Part shown: one piece after another, positions 9,738 to 17,032 of the stretch
How positions within the stretch are numbered: the stretch's first letter is position 1
How the letters are laid out: every line of letters starts with the position of its first letter
Assembly: GCA_022649925.1 (NCBI GenBank)
Contig: JALCOX010000008.1
Span: 1-42,542 of the forward strand
Reading direction: 5' to 3'
DNA length: 42,542 nt
Source of the DNA: Bifidobacteriaceae bacterium
GTDB taxonomy: Bacteria > Actinomycetota > Actinomycetes > Actinomycetales > Bifidobacteriaceae
Position numbers and translations under genes: made by a program
The notes under the pieces: generated by a model
Database searches by the model: none
Told to the model about the DNA's origin: nothing
What the model saw: only the letters and a program-made list of their open reading frames with translations

Positions 9738-10985
9738 TCAGCTGAGCTGTGTTTCGAGGCTGTTAACAATTTCTTGCGTCCGTGCGCGCGCCTCTGCCTG
9801 CGTATTTCCGCTCGCCAGAGCGAGGCCAAGACGACGGTGCCCGCGAATCTCGGGCTTGCCAAAGAGGCGAAGATCTGCGGTGGGAACGCTCAGTGCTGTG
9901 TTAACTCCTGTGATCTCCGGGCGACCGTACCCCGCAACTATGAGGGGACGCGACGCCCACGTCGTCGCTTCTCGACGAAGCCCGAGCGTCTCGGCGGTGA
10001 CGGGAACTCCCAACAGTGCGCGTGCGTGAAGGGCAAATTCACTGAAATTCTGGGAGGCCAGAGTCACCATGCCGGTGTCGTGGGGACGGGGAGAGACCTC
10101 GTTGAAGAGCACGCGCCCGTCGGTGAGGACGAAGAGTTCCACGCCGAAGACGCCCCTGCACTCCTCCTCATTTTGTGCGGCCTGAGCCGCTAATCCCTTC
10201 ACGCACGTCACGGCGATTTCGCGCGCCGTCTGCAGCGTTTCCTCGGGCACCGCTGCCGGCTGCCACGATTCGCGGTAGTCGCCGTCTTCCTGCCGCTGTC
10301 CGATGGGCGCGCAGCATTCGATGCCCGCCGTCGAACTGACAGTCAGCACCGTGAGCTCATAGTCGAGTGGCGCAAAGGCTTCGACGATGACACGGGAGAC
10401 GTCTCCTTCGGTGGCGACCCGTCGCTCGTTCTGCGCGATTTCCCAAGCGTCCGCCACCACGGTTGCGTCGGGATAGTGGATCACTGACTGCCCGTGCCCT
10501 GAGGAGCTCATGACGGGTTTGATCACGCACGGGGTCCCTACCGTGTTTACGGCCGCTTGCATTTCCTGGAGGTTTCCGGCGAAGCGATAGGGGGTGGTGG
10601 GCAATCCGAGCTCCTCGGCGGCCAAGGTTCGCAGGCGCTCGCGGTCCATGCAAATTTCTATCGCCCGCGAGCTCGCGGCGACGGTGATGCCTGCGGCGGC
10701 TGCTTGGGCAAGGACTCCTGTGGCGATTGCTTCGATTTCAGGGACGATGATGTTCGGTTGAACCTCGTCGATGACTTGCGTCAGTCTGTTTCCGTCTGCC
10801 ATGTCGAAGACGCGGGCCTCGTCGGAAACGCTTGCGGCGGGTGCGTTTGCGTACGAGTCGGCTGCGCACACCCAGGCGCCCAGCCGCGAGAATTCTATGG
10901 CGACTTCCTTCCCTAGCTCTCCCGAGCCGAGGAGAAGGACGCGCGTGTTGTCAGGTTTACTTGGATTTCCAAGAAGGGTGACCAT
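9738..10985 (-). CDS. purT: PurT, formate-dependent GAR transformylase
   Basis: A 415-aa ATP-grasp enzyme that formylates GAR with formate and ATP, replacing the folate-dependent PurN. Segments such as RVLLLGSGELGKEVAIEFSRLGAWVCAADSYANAPA, DMADGNRLTQVIDEVQPNIIVPEIEAIAT, CVIKPVMSSSGHGQS and FNEVSPRPHDTGMVTLASQNFSEFALHARA are typical. The ORF track starts at 11198, but that extension runs antisense into the glycosyltransferase gene; the family start is the ATG at 10985. A CAGAAT box 6 nt upstream of that ATG may be a -10 for a leaderless transcript. It is the first gene of the leftward pur group, and no purN is visible in the window. Confidence 0.94.
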   Translation of the reverse strand: MVTLLGNPSKPDNTRVLLLGSGELGKEVAIEFSRLGAWVCAADSYANAPAASVSDEARVFDMADGNRLTQVIDEVQPNIIVPEIEAIATGVLAQAAAAGITVAASSRAIEICMDRERLRTLAAEELGLPTTPYRFAGNLQEMQAAVNTVGTPCVIKPVMSSSGHGQSVIHYPDATVVADAWEIAQNERRVATEGDVSRVIVEAFAPLDYELTVLTVSSTAGIECCAPIGQRQEDGDYRESWQPAAVPEETLQTAREIAVTCVKGLAAQAAQNEEECRGVFGVELFVLTDGRVLFNEVSPRPHDTGMVTLASQNFSEFALHARALLGVPVTAETLGLRREATTWASRPLIVAGYGRPEITGVNTALSVPTADLRLFGKPEIRGHRRLGLALASGNTQAEARARTQEIVNSLETQLS

Positions 10986-11033
10986 GACTTCATTCTGACA
11001 TCGCTGCGGGTCGAGAATGTTTCCTTCTGTGTT

Positions 11034-11039
11034 TACGAT
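11034..11039 (+). promoter_or_regulatory. Candidate -10 box for a leaderless glycosyltransferase mRNA
   Basis: TACGAT lies 7 nt upstream of the ATG at 11047. The arrangement is almost identical to the one before the PHP gene (TACGATGGAATTTATG), and there is no ribosome binding site, which together favour 11047 over the upstream ATGs at 11017 and 11038. No good -35 was seen. Confidence 0.5.
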
Positions 11040-11046
11040 GGAACTC

Positions 11047-12330
11047 ATGACTGAGGAAACCGTGCCCAAGGAAGCTGTGTGCCCTGACGGCAAACCACTC
11101 ACCATTGCCATGGTGATGGACACCATCGGGACCCAAGGAAACGGAACATCAAATTCGGCATTGCAATACGCGACGGAACTCGAGGCACGAGGGCACACCG
11201 TCAGGATCGTCGGGGTGGGAGCGCCTCTCTACCGGGCGCGAGTGCACCACATTCCCTTTGTGACGTGGATCGCCAGCAAACAGTACATGTCTTTTGCCCA
11301 GCCCAGTCCGGAGCTTTTCGATCAGGCCTTCAAGGGCGTCGATGTCGTGCACATCTATCTACCCTTTAAATTCGGGCGAGAGGCGCTCAAGGCGGCGCGG
11401 TACCGGCACATTCCGGTGACTGCCGCCTTCCATCTCCAGCCTGAAAACATCACTTACTCGGCGGGTGTGCGCTATGTTCCCGGGATTCCACGCTTCCTCT
11501 ATTGGCTTTTTAAAAAGTGGCTGTACAAGCGCGTCACCCATATTCATGTGCCCACTCAATTGGGGGCGCGCCTGTTGGAGGAACACGGGTATCACAACAT
11601 CATCCATGTGATTTCCAACGGTTATCGCCCCATCTTCGCGCCCAGCAAGCAGACCCGCGCAGAGCGCGAGGTTCGTGCTCTCGAGCTAAACGATGATTTT
11701 CGGGACTTGCGCAAGCAGCTCAGCGTCATCGGCGACGATGAGAATCCGACCGATGTGGCAGTCCATCTGCCGCTGCGTTTCAGGATTTTAGCGTCGGGGC
11801 GACTCGCCAACGAGAAGGATCAGATGACCTTGCTCAGGGCGGTGTCTTTGAGCAAGTACAACGATCAGATCGACGTGCTCATCGCAGGCACGGGGCCGCT
11901 GCGGCATCGACTGAGGCGACGGGCCAAGAAGCTGCTGGCCAACCCCGTCTCCATTGACTTCCACGCCAACGCTGGGATGCCGGCGTTCCTGCGTTCTGGC
12001 GACCTGTTTGTGCACCCCTCGATCGCCGACCTCGAGTCGGTGAGCGTCATCGAGGCAATGGCGACGGGACTCGTGCCAGTGATCGCAGATTCGCCGCTCT
12101 CCGCCGCCGGACAATTCTCTCTGTGTGAGGAGTCGTCGTTCCCCGTCGGCGATGCTGAGACGCTGGCGCAGCGCATCGACTGGTGGATTGAACACCCGGT
12201 CGAGCGTGCTCAGTGGAGCCGTACATATGCGGATCATACCTTCGAGCATTATTCGATTCATGTCAGCGTGCGCAAATTTGTGCAGATGGAGCGCGAAGCG
12301 ATAGCGGATGAGGGTGACGCAATCATCTGA
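11047..12330 (+). CDS. GT4-family glycosyltransferase
   Basis: A 427-aa GT-B fold glycosyltransferase of family 4. The N-terminal half has the glycine-rich acceptor-side start LTIAMVMDTIGTQGNGTSNSALQYATELEARGHTVRIVG and VDVVHIYLPFKFGREAL; the C-terminal donor-binding half has RFRILASGRLANEKDQMTLLRAV, DVLIAGTGPLRHRLRRRAKKL and VHPSIADLESVSVIEAMATGLVPVIAD. In the EX7E motif the first acid appears to be Asp (D-x7-E). It is probably cytoplasmic or membrane-associated, acting on a lipid or envelope glycan, but the substrate cannot be read from sequence. It is divergent from purT with very little intergenic space. Its stop codon lies inside the first unit of repeat element B. Confidence 0.85.
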   Translation: MTEETVPKEAVCPDGKPLTIAMVMDTIGTQGNGTSNSALQYATELEARGHTVRIVGVGAPLYRARVHHIPFVTWIASKQYMSFAQPSPELFDQAFKGVDVVHIYLPFKFGREALKAARYRHIPVTAAFHLQPENITYSAGVRYVPGIPRFLYWLFKKWLYKRVTHIHVPTQLGARLLEEHGYHNIIHVISNGYRPIFAPSKQTRAEREVRALELNDDFRDLRKQLSVIGDDENPTDVAVHLPLRFRILASGRLANEKDQMTLLRAVSLSKYNDQIDVLIAGTGPLRHRLRRRAKKLLANPVSIDFHANAGMPAFLRSGDLFVHPSIADLESVSVIEAMATGLVPVIADSPLSAAGQFSLCEESSFPVGDAETLAQRIDWWIEHPVERAQWSRTYADHTFEHYSIHVSVRKFVQMEREAIADEGDAII

Positions 12331-12468
12331 TGTGCGGATTTCGCATCTGATGTGCGGAAGTTTTTGAAGAATGCTCGAACTCTCACGTCGGAGCCTAGGA
12401 AAAGTGTGCTTATACGAGGCTTTTCCGGGAGAATCTGCACATCAGATGAGAAATCTGCACATCAGATG
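12324..12468. repeat. Inverted array of 20-bp-period repeats (element B)
   Basis: Two copies of CATCTGATGTGCGGA (12324, 12344) face two copies of its near-complement TCTGCACATCAGATG (12434, 12454). Both arms have a 20-bp period and a 75-nt core. The core contains a perfect 7-bp dyad GGAAAAG/CTTTTCC. Like element A it lies in a convergent gap (glycosyltransferase versus SMR exporter), and both elements share CATCTG and TGTGCGGA modules. The first unit overlaps the glycosyltransferase stop codon. The arms could pair over 35 bp with one mismatch per unit plus minor spacer differences. Confidence 0.87.
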
Positions 12469-12535
12469 CATGCGCGCCTTATTAGGGTACCGATTTTCCC
12501 GGCTCGAGTGCTCGCGGGTTTGAGGGCTCGAAGGA

Positions 12536-12856
12536 TCACTCGCCGCTGGTGACCTTGATTCCCACGATGGCGACGATGAGCAATGCGATGAAAACCCACG
12601 TCCACGGCGCGATCTGGTCTTTGAAAACGAGTGCGCCGATCAGGACTGAGCCCACCGCTCCGATTCCCGTCCAAATGGGGTAGGCGAGGCTGAGGGAGAG
12701 TTGTTTAGTCGCCAGGGCCAGCAACCCCACGCTCAAGGCCATCGTTGCAAACGTTGCGAGCGTCCAGCTGAGACGACTGAAGCCGTCGCTCATTTTCATA
12801 CAGGTGGCCCACACGAACTCGAAGAGTCCTGCTGCGATAAGTTCGATCCATGCCAT
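12536..12856 (-). CDS. sugE: SMR-family exporter, SugE/Gdx type
   Basis: A 106-aa four-helix small multidrug resistance protein. MAWIELIAAGLFEFVWATCMKMSDGFSRL places the essential membrane Glu of helix 1 in an AGLFEFVWA context, which resembles the Gdx (SugE, guanidinium exporter) subgroup rather than EmrE; helices 2-4 follow (WTLATFATMALSVGLLALA, LAYPIWTGIGAVGSVLIGALVF, TWVFIALLIVAIVGI). Expected role: proton-coupled guanidinium export by a dual-topology dimer. The ORF track starts far upstream at 13048, but the ATG at 12856 has AAAAGGA upstream and matches the family start. The leader carries an intrinsic terminator, so expression is probably attenuated. Confidence 0.88.
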   Translation of the reverse strand: MAWIELIAAGLFEFVWATCMKMSDGFSRLSWTLATFATMALSVGLLALATKQLSLSLAYPIWTGIGAVGSVLIGALVFKDQIAPWTWVFIALLIVAIVGIKVTSGE

Positions 12857-13065
12857 GATGAGTGTCCTTTTCTGTTTGTGCGTTTCGCGTTTCAATTCCC
12901 GCGGAATGGGCATAAAAAAAGACATCTTCGATTTCTTCTCATGACCTAACGAAATCGAACATGTCTTCAGTCGGCGCGGGTACCAGCAGTTATCGGTATG
13001 CGCCCACGTGTGCGGCGACGTGCTGATATGTGCCAACGTCGCACCCACCCGGTGGCGAGTGCGAA
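12857..13065 (-). promoter_or_regulatory. Structured leader of the SMR exporter with attenuator-like terminator
   Basis: Reading leftward, a TACAAT box (complement of about 13066-13071) precedes a ~200-nt leader. Predicted elements in order are a hairpin CGCAC(TCG)CCAC-CGG-GTGGGTGCG, a GACGT/ACGTC stem, a GGCGC-A-TACC / GGTA-CCC-GCGCC stem, then the T7 terminator at 12965-12914, and finally ~57 nt with the ribosome binding site. This is riboswitch-like architecture in front of a gene family often controlled by guanidine riboswitches, but I could not find the conserved blocks of guanidine-I, -II or -III aptamers. Confidence 0.5.
12914..12965 (-). terminator. Intrinsic terminator in the SMR exporter leader
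   Basis: On the - strand GACATGTTCGATTTC pairs with GAAATCGAAGATGTC (15 bp, one mismatch, 15-nt loop) and is followed directly by seven T. It lies upstream of the coding region rather than downstream, so it either ends a short leader RNA or acts as the expression platform of an attenuator. No T-run follows on the + strand. Confidence 0.8.
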
Positions 13066-13120
13066 GATTGTATTCAGTTGTTCTTCAGAAGGTAGCACAC
13101 TTGATTCATTTGGTGTGGCT

Positions 13121-13126
13121 TACAAT
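13121..13126 (+). promoter_or_regulatory. Candidate -10 box for leaderless GNAT gene
   Basis: TACAAT ends 6 nt before the ATG at 13133. With the usual -10 to start-site distance the transcript would begin at the start codon. No ribosome binding site precedes this ATG. Confidence 0.6.
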
Positions 13127-13132
13127 CCACTC

Positions 13133-13732
13133 ATGGTGAAAATGACGAGGTCGAGCGGTGAGGTCGCGAATCGGAGCGTCCAAATCCGGACTGCGCGTCC
13201 CGACGATGCGCGAGAGTTGTTGGCTGTCTATGCGCCCTACATTCTCGGCACGACCATCACCTTTGAAGAAACCGTGCCGAGCGTCGAGGAGTTTCGTGCG
13301 CGCATTGAGACGACCTTGGAACGGTATCCGTATCTCGTGGCAGAAGAAGTGCTTCCTTCCGCTGGATCGGCCAAGATTCTAGGCTATGCCTACGCGGATG
13401 CCTACAGTTCGCGCGTGGCCTACGACTGGTCTGTTGAGACGGCGATCTATATTTCGCGTGAGGCGGGTGGCCGCGGCGTGGGATCTGCGCTTTATCGGGA
13501 GCTCGAGCGTGTGCTCGCGCGCCAGCACGTGGTGAATCTCGGCGCGTGTATCACTACTGAGAACGAGGGGAGTCTCGGGTTCCATCGCCATCTCGGCTAC
13601 GAGAAAGTGGCCGAGTTCAAGCATTTTGGTTTTAAGTTCGGCCGGTGGCTCGATGTGACGTGGATGGAGAAGACGTTGGGGGAGCTCCCGGTTCAGCCCG
13701 AGCCCTTCGTGCCGTTTGGTGAACTTTCGTGA
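13133..13732 (+). CDS. GNAT N-acetyltransferase, phosphinothricin-acetyltransferase-like
   Basis: A 199-aa single-domain GNAT enzyme transferring acetyl from acetyl-CoA. The start IRTARPDDARELLAVYAPYILGTTITFEETVPSVEEFRARI is typical of the PAT/YwnH subgroup, whose members acetylate phosphinothricin-like compounds or methionine derivatives. The acetyl-CoA loop is SREAGGRGVGSALYRELERVL, and NEGSLGFHRHLGYEKVAEFKHFGFKFGRWLDVTWMEKTL is the characteristic C-terminal half. The ORF extends to 12998 but the first 45 residues are not family-like; ATG 13133 has a TACAAT box 6 nt upstream. The natural substrate is unknown. Its 3' end overlaps the convergent ribbon-helix-helix gene by 40 bp. Confidence 0.85.
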   Translation: MVKMTRSSGEVANRSVQIRTARPDDARELLAVYAPYILGTTITFEETVPSVEEFRARIETTLERYPYLVAEEVLPSAGSAKILGYAYADAYSSRVAYDWSVETAIYISREAGGRGVGSALYRELERVLARQHVVNLGACITTENEGSLGFHRHLGYEKVAEFKHFGFKFGRWLDVTWMEKTLGELPVQPEPFVPFGELS

Positions 13733-13884
13733 GGCTTGGGCAGTCTTCCTGCGCGTTTGAGCGACTCACGGATGATGTACTCCATTTGCCCGTTGACGGA
13801 TCTCAACTCGTCGGAGGACCATTGCTCGACGGCCTTCCACAGCTCGGGGTCGACGCGGAGGGGATATTGCTTTTTCGCTGCCAT
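13693..13884 (-). CDS. Small ribbon-helix-helix (Arc-type) DNA-binding protein
   Basis: A 63-aa protein whose core KQYPLRVDPELWKAVEQWSSDELRSVNGQMEYIIRESLKRAGR fits an Arc/MetJ ribbon-helix-helix fold: a short beta strand (YPLRV), helix A, and helix B ending in IIRESLKRAG. A ribosome binding site (AAGGGG) precedes the ATG. It follows the SPFH gene on the same strand after a 99-bp gap that contains a GAGCTC-N7-GAGCTC hairpin. No toxin partner is visible, so a local autoregulator of the SPFH operon is more likely than an antitoxin; that is an inference from position. Confidence 0.75.
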   Translation of the reverse strand: MAAKKQYPLRVDPELWKAVEQWSSDELRSVNGQMEYIIRESLKRAGRLPKPHESSPNGTKGSG

Positions 13885-13954
13885 GTCGGCCCCTTTGTGT
13901 GAATTCGTACAGATACTTTCGGCCAGTGTAATCGCTGGCGGCCACGTTGTGCGT

Positions 13955-13973
13955 GAGCTCAGTTATTGAGCTC
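13955..13973 (-). other. Small hairpin between the SPFH and RHH genes
   Basis: GAGCTC-AGTTATT-GAGCTC can fold as a 6-bp hairpin, and GCTCAGTTAT occurs twice as a direct repeat here, once at the 3' end of the SPFH gene. It could tune read-through between the two genes; the role is speculative. Confidence 0.35.
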
Positions 13974-13983
13974 GGTACAGTGC

Positions 13984-15012
13984 TCAGTTATACAGCGAGC
14001 CCGTGTTGATGACCGGCTGCGCGTCGTTATCCGCGCAGAGCACCACCATGAGGTTGGAAACCATCGTCGCCTTGCGTTCGTCGTCGAGGCTGATATCGGT
14101 GTCTTTGTCCAGCTCCTTGATGGCCATGTCGACCATGGAAACCGCTCCCTGCACGATCTTGGTGCGCGCAGAGATGATGGCCTCGGCCTGTTGACGTCGC
14201 AACATCACCTGCGCGATCTCGGGTGCGTAGGCGAGATGCGTGAGGCGTGCGTCCTCGACGGTGATTCCAGCAGGTGCGAGGCGCTCGCTGAGTTCCCTGC
14301 GCAGGGCCTGGGACACCTCGATGATGTTGGAGCGCAGTGTGATCTGATCGGATGAATCGTCCTCGTTGTTGTCGTAGGCGTAGAGACTGGCGACGTGGCG
14401 CAACGCAGTTTCGGACTGAGTGGATACGTACTGCTCGTAGTTGTCGACATCGAAGACGGCCTTGGCGGTGTTGACGACGCGCCACACGATAACGTTGGCA
14501 ATCTCGACGGGGTTTCCGTTCTTGTCGTTGACTTTGAGCTTGGGTCCGTTGAGGGTGCGTTGGCGTAGCGACACTTTGGCCTTGACGGTCTTGGTGGTCG
14601 CATCGTCATCGTCGTCGCCCTTTTTCTTGGAAGAGGTGAGATCGATCTCCGTTTGGAGTGCGCGCGAATAGAAGGGATTGGCCCAGTAGAAGCCGGTCTC
14701 TTTGATGGTGCCCTTGTAATTTCCGAAGAGGACCATGACGCGGGCCTCGTTGGGTTGAAGGGTGAAGAAACCGCAGGCGAGGATGGCGCCGATGAGGAAG
14801 ATGACGATGCTGACGGCCAGGAGTGGTGCGGCGGCCGACTGATGCAGAGTGAGACTGAAAGCGAACAGCGCGATGGAGATGGCCAGAATTATCGCCACGG
14901 TGGCGAGCATCGGAGCGCCTTTGCTTGCGCGGCCCGGGATCTCGGCGACGGTTCGTTGTGTCGGGGTACCTGCAAGTGCTGGCTTACTTGTTGATTCTTT
15001 CGGTTCTGACAT
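13984..15012 (-). CDS. SPFH/band-7 domain membrane protein
   Basis: A 342-aa protein with two N-terminal hydrophobic segments (about residues 35-54 and 60-84: MLATVAIILAISIALFAF, LLAVSIVIFLIGAILACGFF) followed by an SPFH domain starting at LQPNEARVMVLFGNYKGTIKETGFYWANPFY. Typical stomatin/prohibitin-like features are DKNGNPVEIANVIVWRVVNTAKAVFDVDNYEQYVSTQSETALRHVAS, SERLAPAGITVEDARLTHLAYAPEIAQVMLRRQQAEAIISARTKIVQGAV. An acidic insert KKKGDDDDDATTK interrupts the early SPFH region. It probably forms membrane-microdomain oligomers. AAGAAAGG lies 7 nt upstream of the ATG. It heads a two-gene unit with the RHH protein. Confidence 0.88.
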   Translation of the reverse strand: MSEPKESTSKPALAGTPTQRTVAEIPGRASKGAPMLATVAIILAISIALFAFSLTLHQSAAAPLLAVSIVIFLIGAILACGFFTLQPNEARVMVLFGNYKGTIKETGFYWANPFYSRALQTEIDLTSSKKKGDDDDDATTKTVKAKVSLRQRTLNGPKLKVNDKNGNPVEIANVIVWRVVNTAKAVFDVDNYEQYVSTQSETALRHVASLYAYDNNEDDSSDQITLRSNIIEVSQALRRELSERLAPAGITVEDARLTHLAYAPEIAQVMLRRQQAEAIISARTKIVQGAVSMVDMAIKELDKDTDISLDDERKATMVSNLMVVLCADNDAQPVINTGSLYN

Positions 15013-15035
15013 GGGAATACCTTTCTTGGACTGAC

Positions 15036-15054
15036 TGATATAGATATGATATCA
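15036..15054 (-). promoter_or_regulatory. TGATAT/ATATCA dyad at the SPFH promoter
   Basis: TGATATAGATATGATATCA is an AT-rich dyad (TGATAT...ATATCA) about 25-40 bp upstream of the SPFH start and overlaps plausible -10 sequence. It is a candidate operator, perhaps for the RHH protein encoded in the same unit; this assignment is inferred from proximity. Confidence 0.45.
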
Positions 15055-15123
15055 CTTTGATGTCAGTCTTTGATTGTCTGTGGTGAGTCAGGGTGATTTC
15101 TCGTGTCTCGCTCGACACACCCT

Positions 15124-15174
15124 TAACCGGATCGGTCAAAGGGCTAAAGTGTCCATCGTTGACCGATTCGGTCA
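15124..15174. promoter_or_regulatory. Twin TetR-type operator-like palindromes
   Basis: TGACCGATTCGGTCA (15160-15174) is a perfect 15-bp palindrome with a single central base. TAACCGGATCGGTCA (15124-15138) matches it at 12 of 15 positions, with centres 36 bp apart. The perfect copy is further embedded in GTCCA...TGGAC. Such palindromes are typical of TetR/AcrR-family operators. They lie between the end of the spermidine-synthase-like gene and the SPFH promoter; no TetR gene is in the window. Confidence 0.55.
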
Positions 15175-15275
15175 GTGTGGACGTGGCCCGAAAAATTGTG
15201 GCACGGATAAAACTATGACGAGAAAAGACTACACATTAAACTGCGATGTCATACCGGCCAGGTAAACGCTACCCC

Positions 15276-16955
15276 TCACGCCATGTCGAGCAGCCCCTGA
15301 ATCCCCTTGGCGCGCAGCGTATCTCGGTACGGAGTCGCTTCGTCTGCGATGAGCGCGTCGATGGCCTTCATGCCCAGTACCTCGACGGGTGCGTGGTCGT
15401 CGGTGAGAACGAGCGAAGGATCGAAATCCGCCGCGTTCGCAGTCGTGGCCACCGCCGCGACCGTCGACATCACGCTGCTGAGCTCGTAGCTTCCGGTGCG
15501 GGCGTAAGCGGTTTCGGAGGCAGAATTGAGAGCGCCGGTAATCGTGCCAGATTTTTTGACGAACAGCTCGCGGTTCGTGGTGCCCTCGACGTCAGCGGTG
15601 GCGACCTGCGAATCCGAGAACGTGTGTGCAATGGTCGCCTCGAGTGCCTCGTTGATGGATCCCTTACCGTCCGAGTGCATGTTCATGTTGACAACCATGA
15701 CGCCGCCGGGGTTGAGGTGTGAGCGCACCAGCGAAAAGAACTCCTGCGAACTCATCTGGAACGGAATGGTGATGTCTTGATAGGCATCCACCATGATCAC
15801 GTCATAGTGGGCATTACCCGCTGCTGCCAGCCATGCGCGCCCGTCGTAGGTGCTCACGGGAATGTCGGCAGGCTCGTCGAAATACTGGTCCGCCAAGGAC
15901 GTAATCTTGTCGTCAATTTCAACGCCCGTGATTTTCATTTTCGGATAGTATTGCCGCAACTGGCGCGCATACGTGCCAGTTCCCATGCCAAGAATCAGAG
16001 CACTCTTGGCAGAAGTGGCGAGAGCGGGTGCCGCCAAGGCCGTGTCGTAGTAGAGGCCGGTGAGACCGCCCTGCTTCATTGCCACCGACTGCACGCCGAA
16101 GAGCACGTTCGTGGAAAGAATCGTGCGGTCGGAGAGTGACTTGACCTGCAGATAGTTGTAGACCGATTCGCCCTCGAAGGCGACGTTCTTCTCCCAGAAG
16201 GCGAAGCCCGTCAGCGGCGACACCGCCGCGGAGCCTGCAAAAACAATCACAGAGATGACGCTGGCGATCAGGCGTATGCGCGCGGCGATGAAGTACACCA
16301 ACGGCAGCACCAGCAGGATTCCTGAGAAAATGAGGAACGTCACGAAGGTTCCGACCGCCGGAATGGTGACGAAGGTGGGCAGGAACGTTCCAAGAATTGA
16401 GCCGATAGTGTTGGCGGCGCCCAGGCGGCCCACCACCGAGGCGTTGTCGTCGAGCGAGTCCATGGTGAATTTGGCGAGACTCGGAGTGACCGTTCCCAAC
16501 AAAAACAGCGGCGGCACGAAGATGATCATGCAGCTGGCAAAGGCTGCGATGATGAGGAAATTCGTTGACACAGTAACGATCAGTGCGCCCGAGATTCCGA
16601 GAATCACGTACTTACCGACCAAGGGAATCAGCGCGATCCACACGGCCGCGATGAGGATGCGCATGTACAGCTTGTCGGGGTTAGGATCCTTGTCGGCGCG
16701 CCGCCCGCCCCACACGTTCCCCAGCGCCATGGCGATCATGATGGTGCCGATGATGATGGTCCACACGATCTGCGAACTGGAGAAATACGGAGCGAGAAGG
16801 CGCGAAGCACCGAGTTCCGCCGCCATCACCGCCATGCCCGCGAAGAATTCGGTGGCGTAGAGGTAGAGGCGGTTCTTCAGCAGTGGTCGAGTGTGAGCGG
16901 TGACGCTCGCTGCGGATTCGTGGCTTTGCGCAGCGTTTGGACTAACGGTGGTCAT
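15276..16955 (-). CDS. Membrane-fused spermidine-synthase-like protein
   Basis: A 559-aa protein with an N-terminal membrane region of about seven or eight hydrophobic helices (from residue ~30 to ~265, starting LYLYATEFFAGMAVMAAELGASRLLAPYF) and a C-terminal cytosolic Rossmann domain of the spermine/spermidine synthase family. The SAM-type loop is LILGMGTGTYARQL near residue 320, followed by ITGVEIDDKI and IMVDAYQDITIPFQMSS. Such fused MFS/spermidine-synthase-like proteins are common in actinomycetes and their substrate is generally unproven; a polyamine role cannot be assumed. A TAGGCT box lies 7 nt before the ATG, suggesting a leaderless mRNA. It is divergent from the CBS gene. Confidence 0.85.
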   Translation of the reverse strand: MTTVSPNAAQSHESAASVTAHTRPLLKNRLYLYATEFFAGMAVMAAELGASRLLAPYFSSSQIVWTIIIGTIMIAMALGNVWGGRRADKDPNPDKLYMRILIAAVWIALIPLVGKYVILGISGALIVTVSTNFLIIAAFASCMIIFVPPLFLLGTVTPSLAKFTMDSLDDNASVVGRLGAANTIGSILGTFLPTFVTIPAVGTFVTFLIFSGILLVLPLVYFIAARIRLIASVISVIVFAGSAAVSPLTGFAFWEKNVAFEGESVYNYLQVKSLSDRTILSTNVLFGVQSVAMKQGGLTGLYYDTALAAPALATSAKSALILGMGTGTYARQLRQYYPKMKITGVEIDDKITSLADQYFDEPADIPVSTYDGRAWLAAAGNAHYDVIMVDAYQDITIPFQMSSQEFFSLVRSHLNPGGVMVVNMNMHSDGKGSINEALEATIAHTFSDSQVATADVEGTTNRELFVKKSGTITGALNSASETAYARTGSYELSSVMSTVAAVATTANAADFDPSLVLTDDHAPVEVLGMKAIDALIADEATPYRDTLRAKGIQGLLDMA

Positions 16956-17032
16956 GCATCACAGCCTATCGCGTGAAGTGCGCCGAGTATGGTCGAAGAT
17001 GACTTCAATGAGAAAGAGATGATGCATCAGAT

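Noticed and set aside
12857-13065. Known guanidine-I, -II or -III riboswitch before sugE
   Set aside because: I could not locate their conserved sequence blocks by eye; a covariance search would decide.
15074-15265. 63-aa ORF across the TetR-like palindromes
   Set aside because: No ribosome binding site or family resemblance, and it runs through operator-like DNA.
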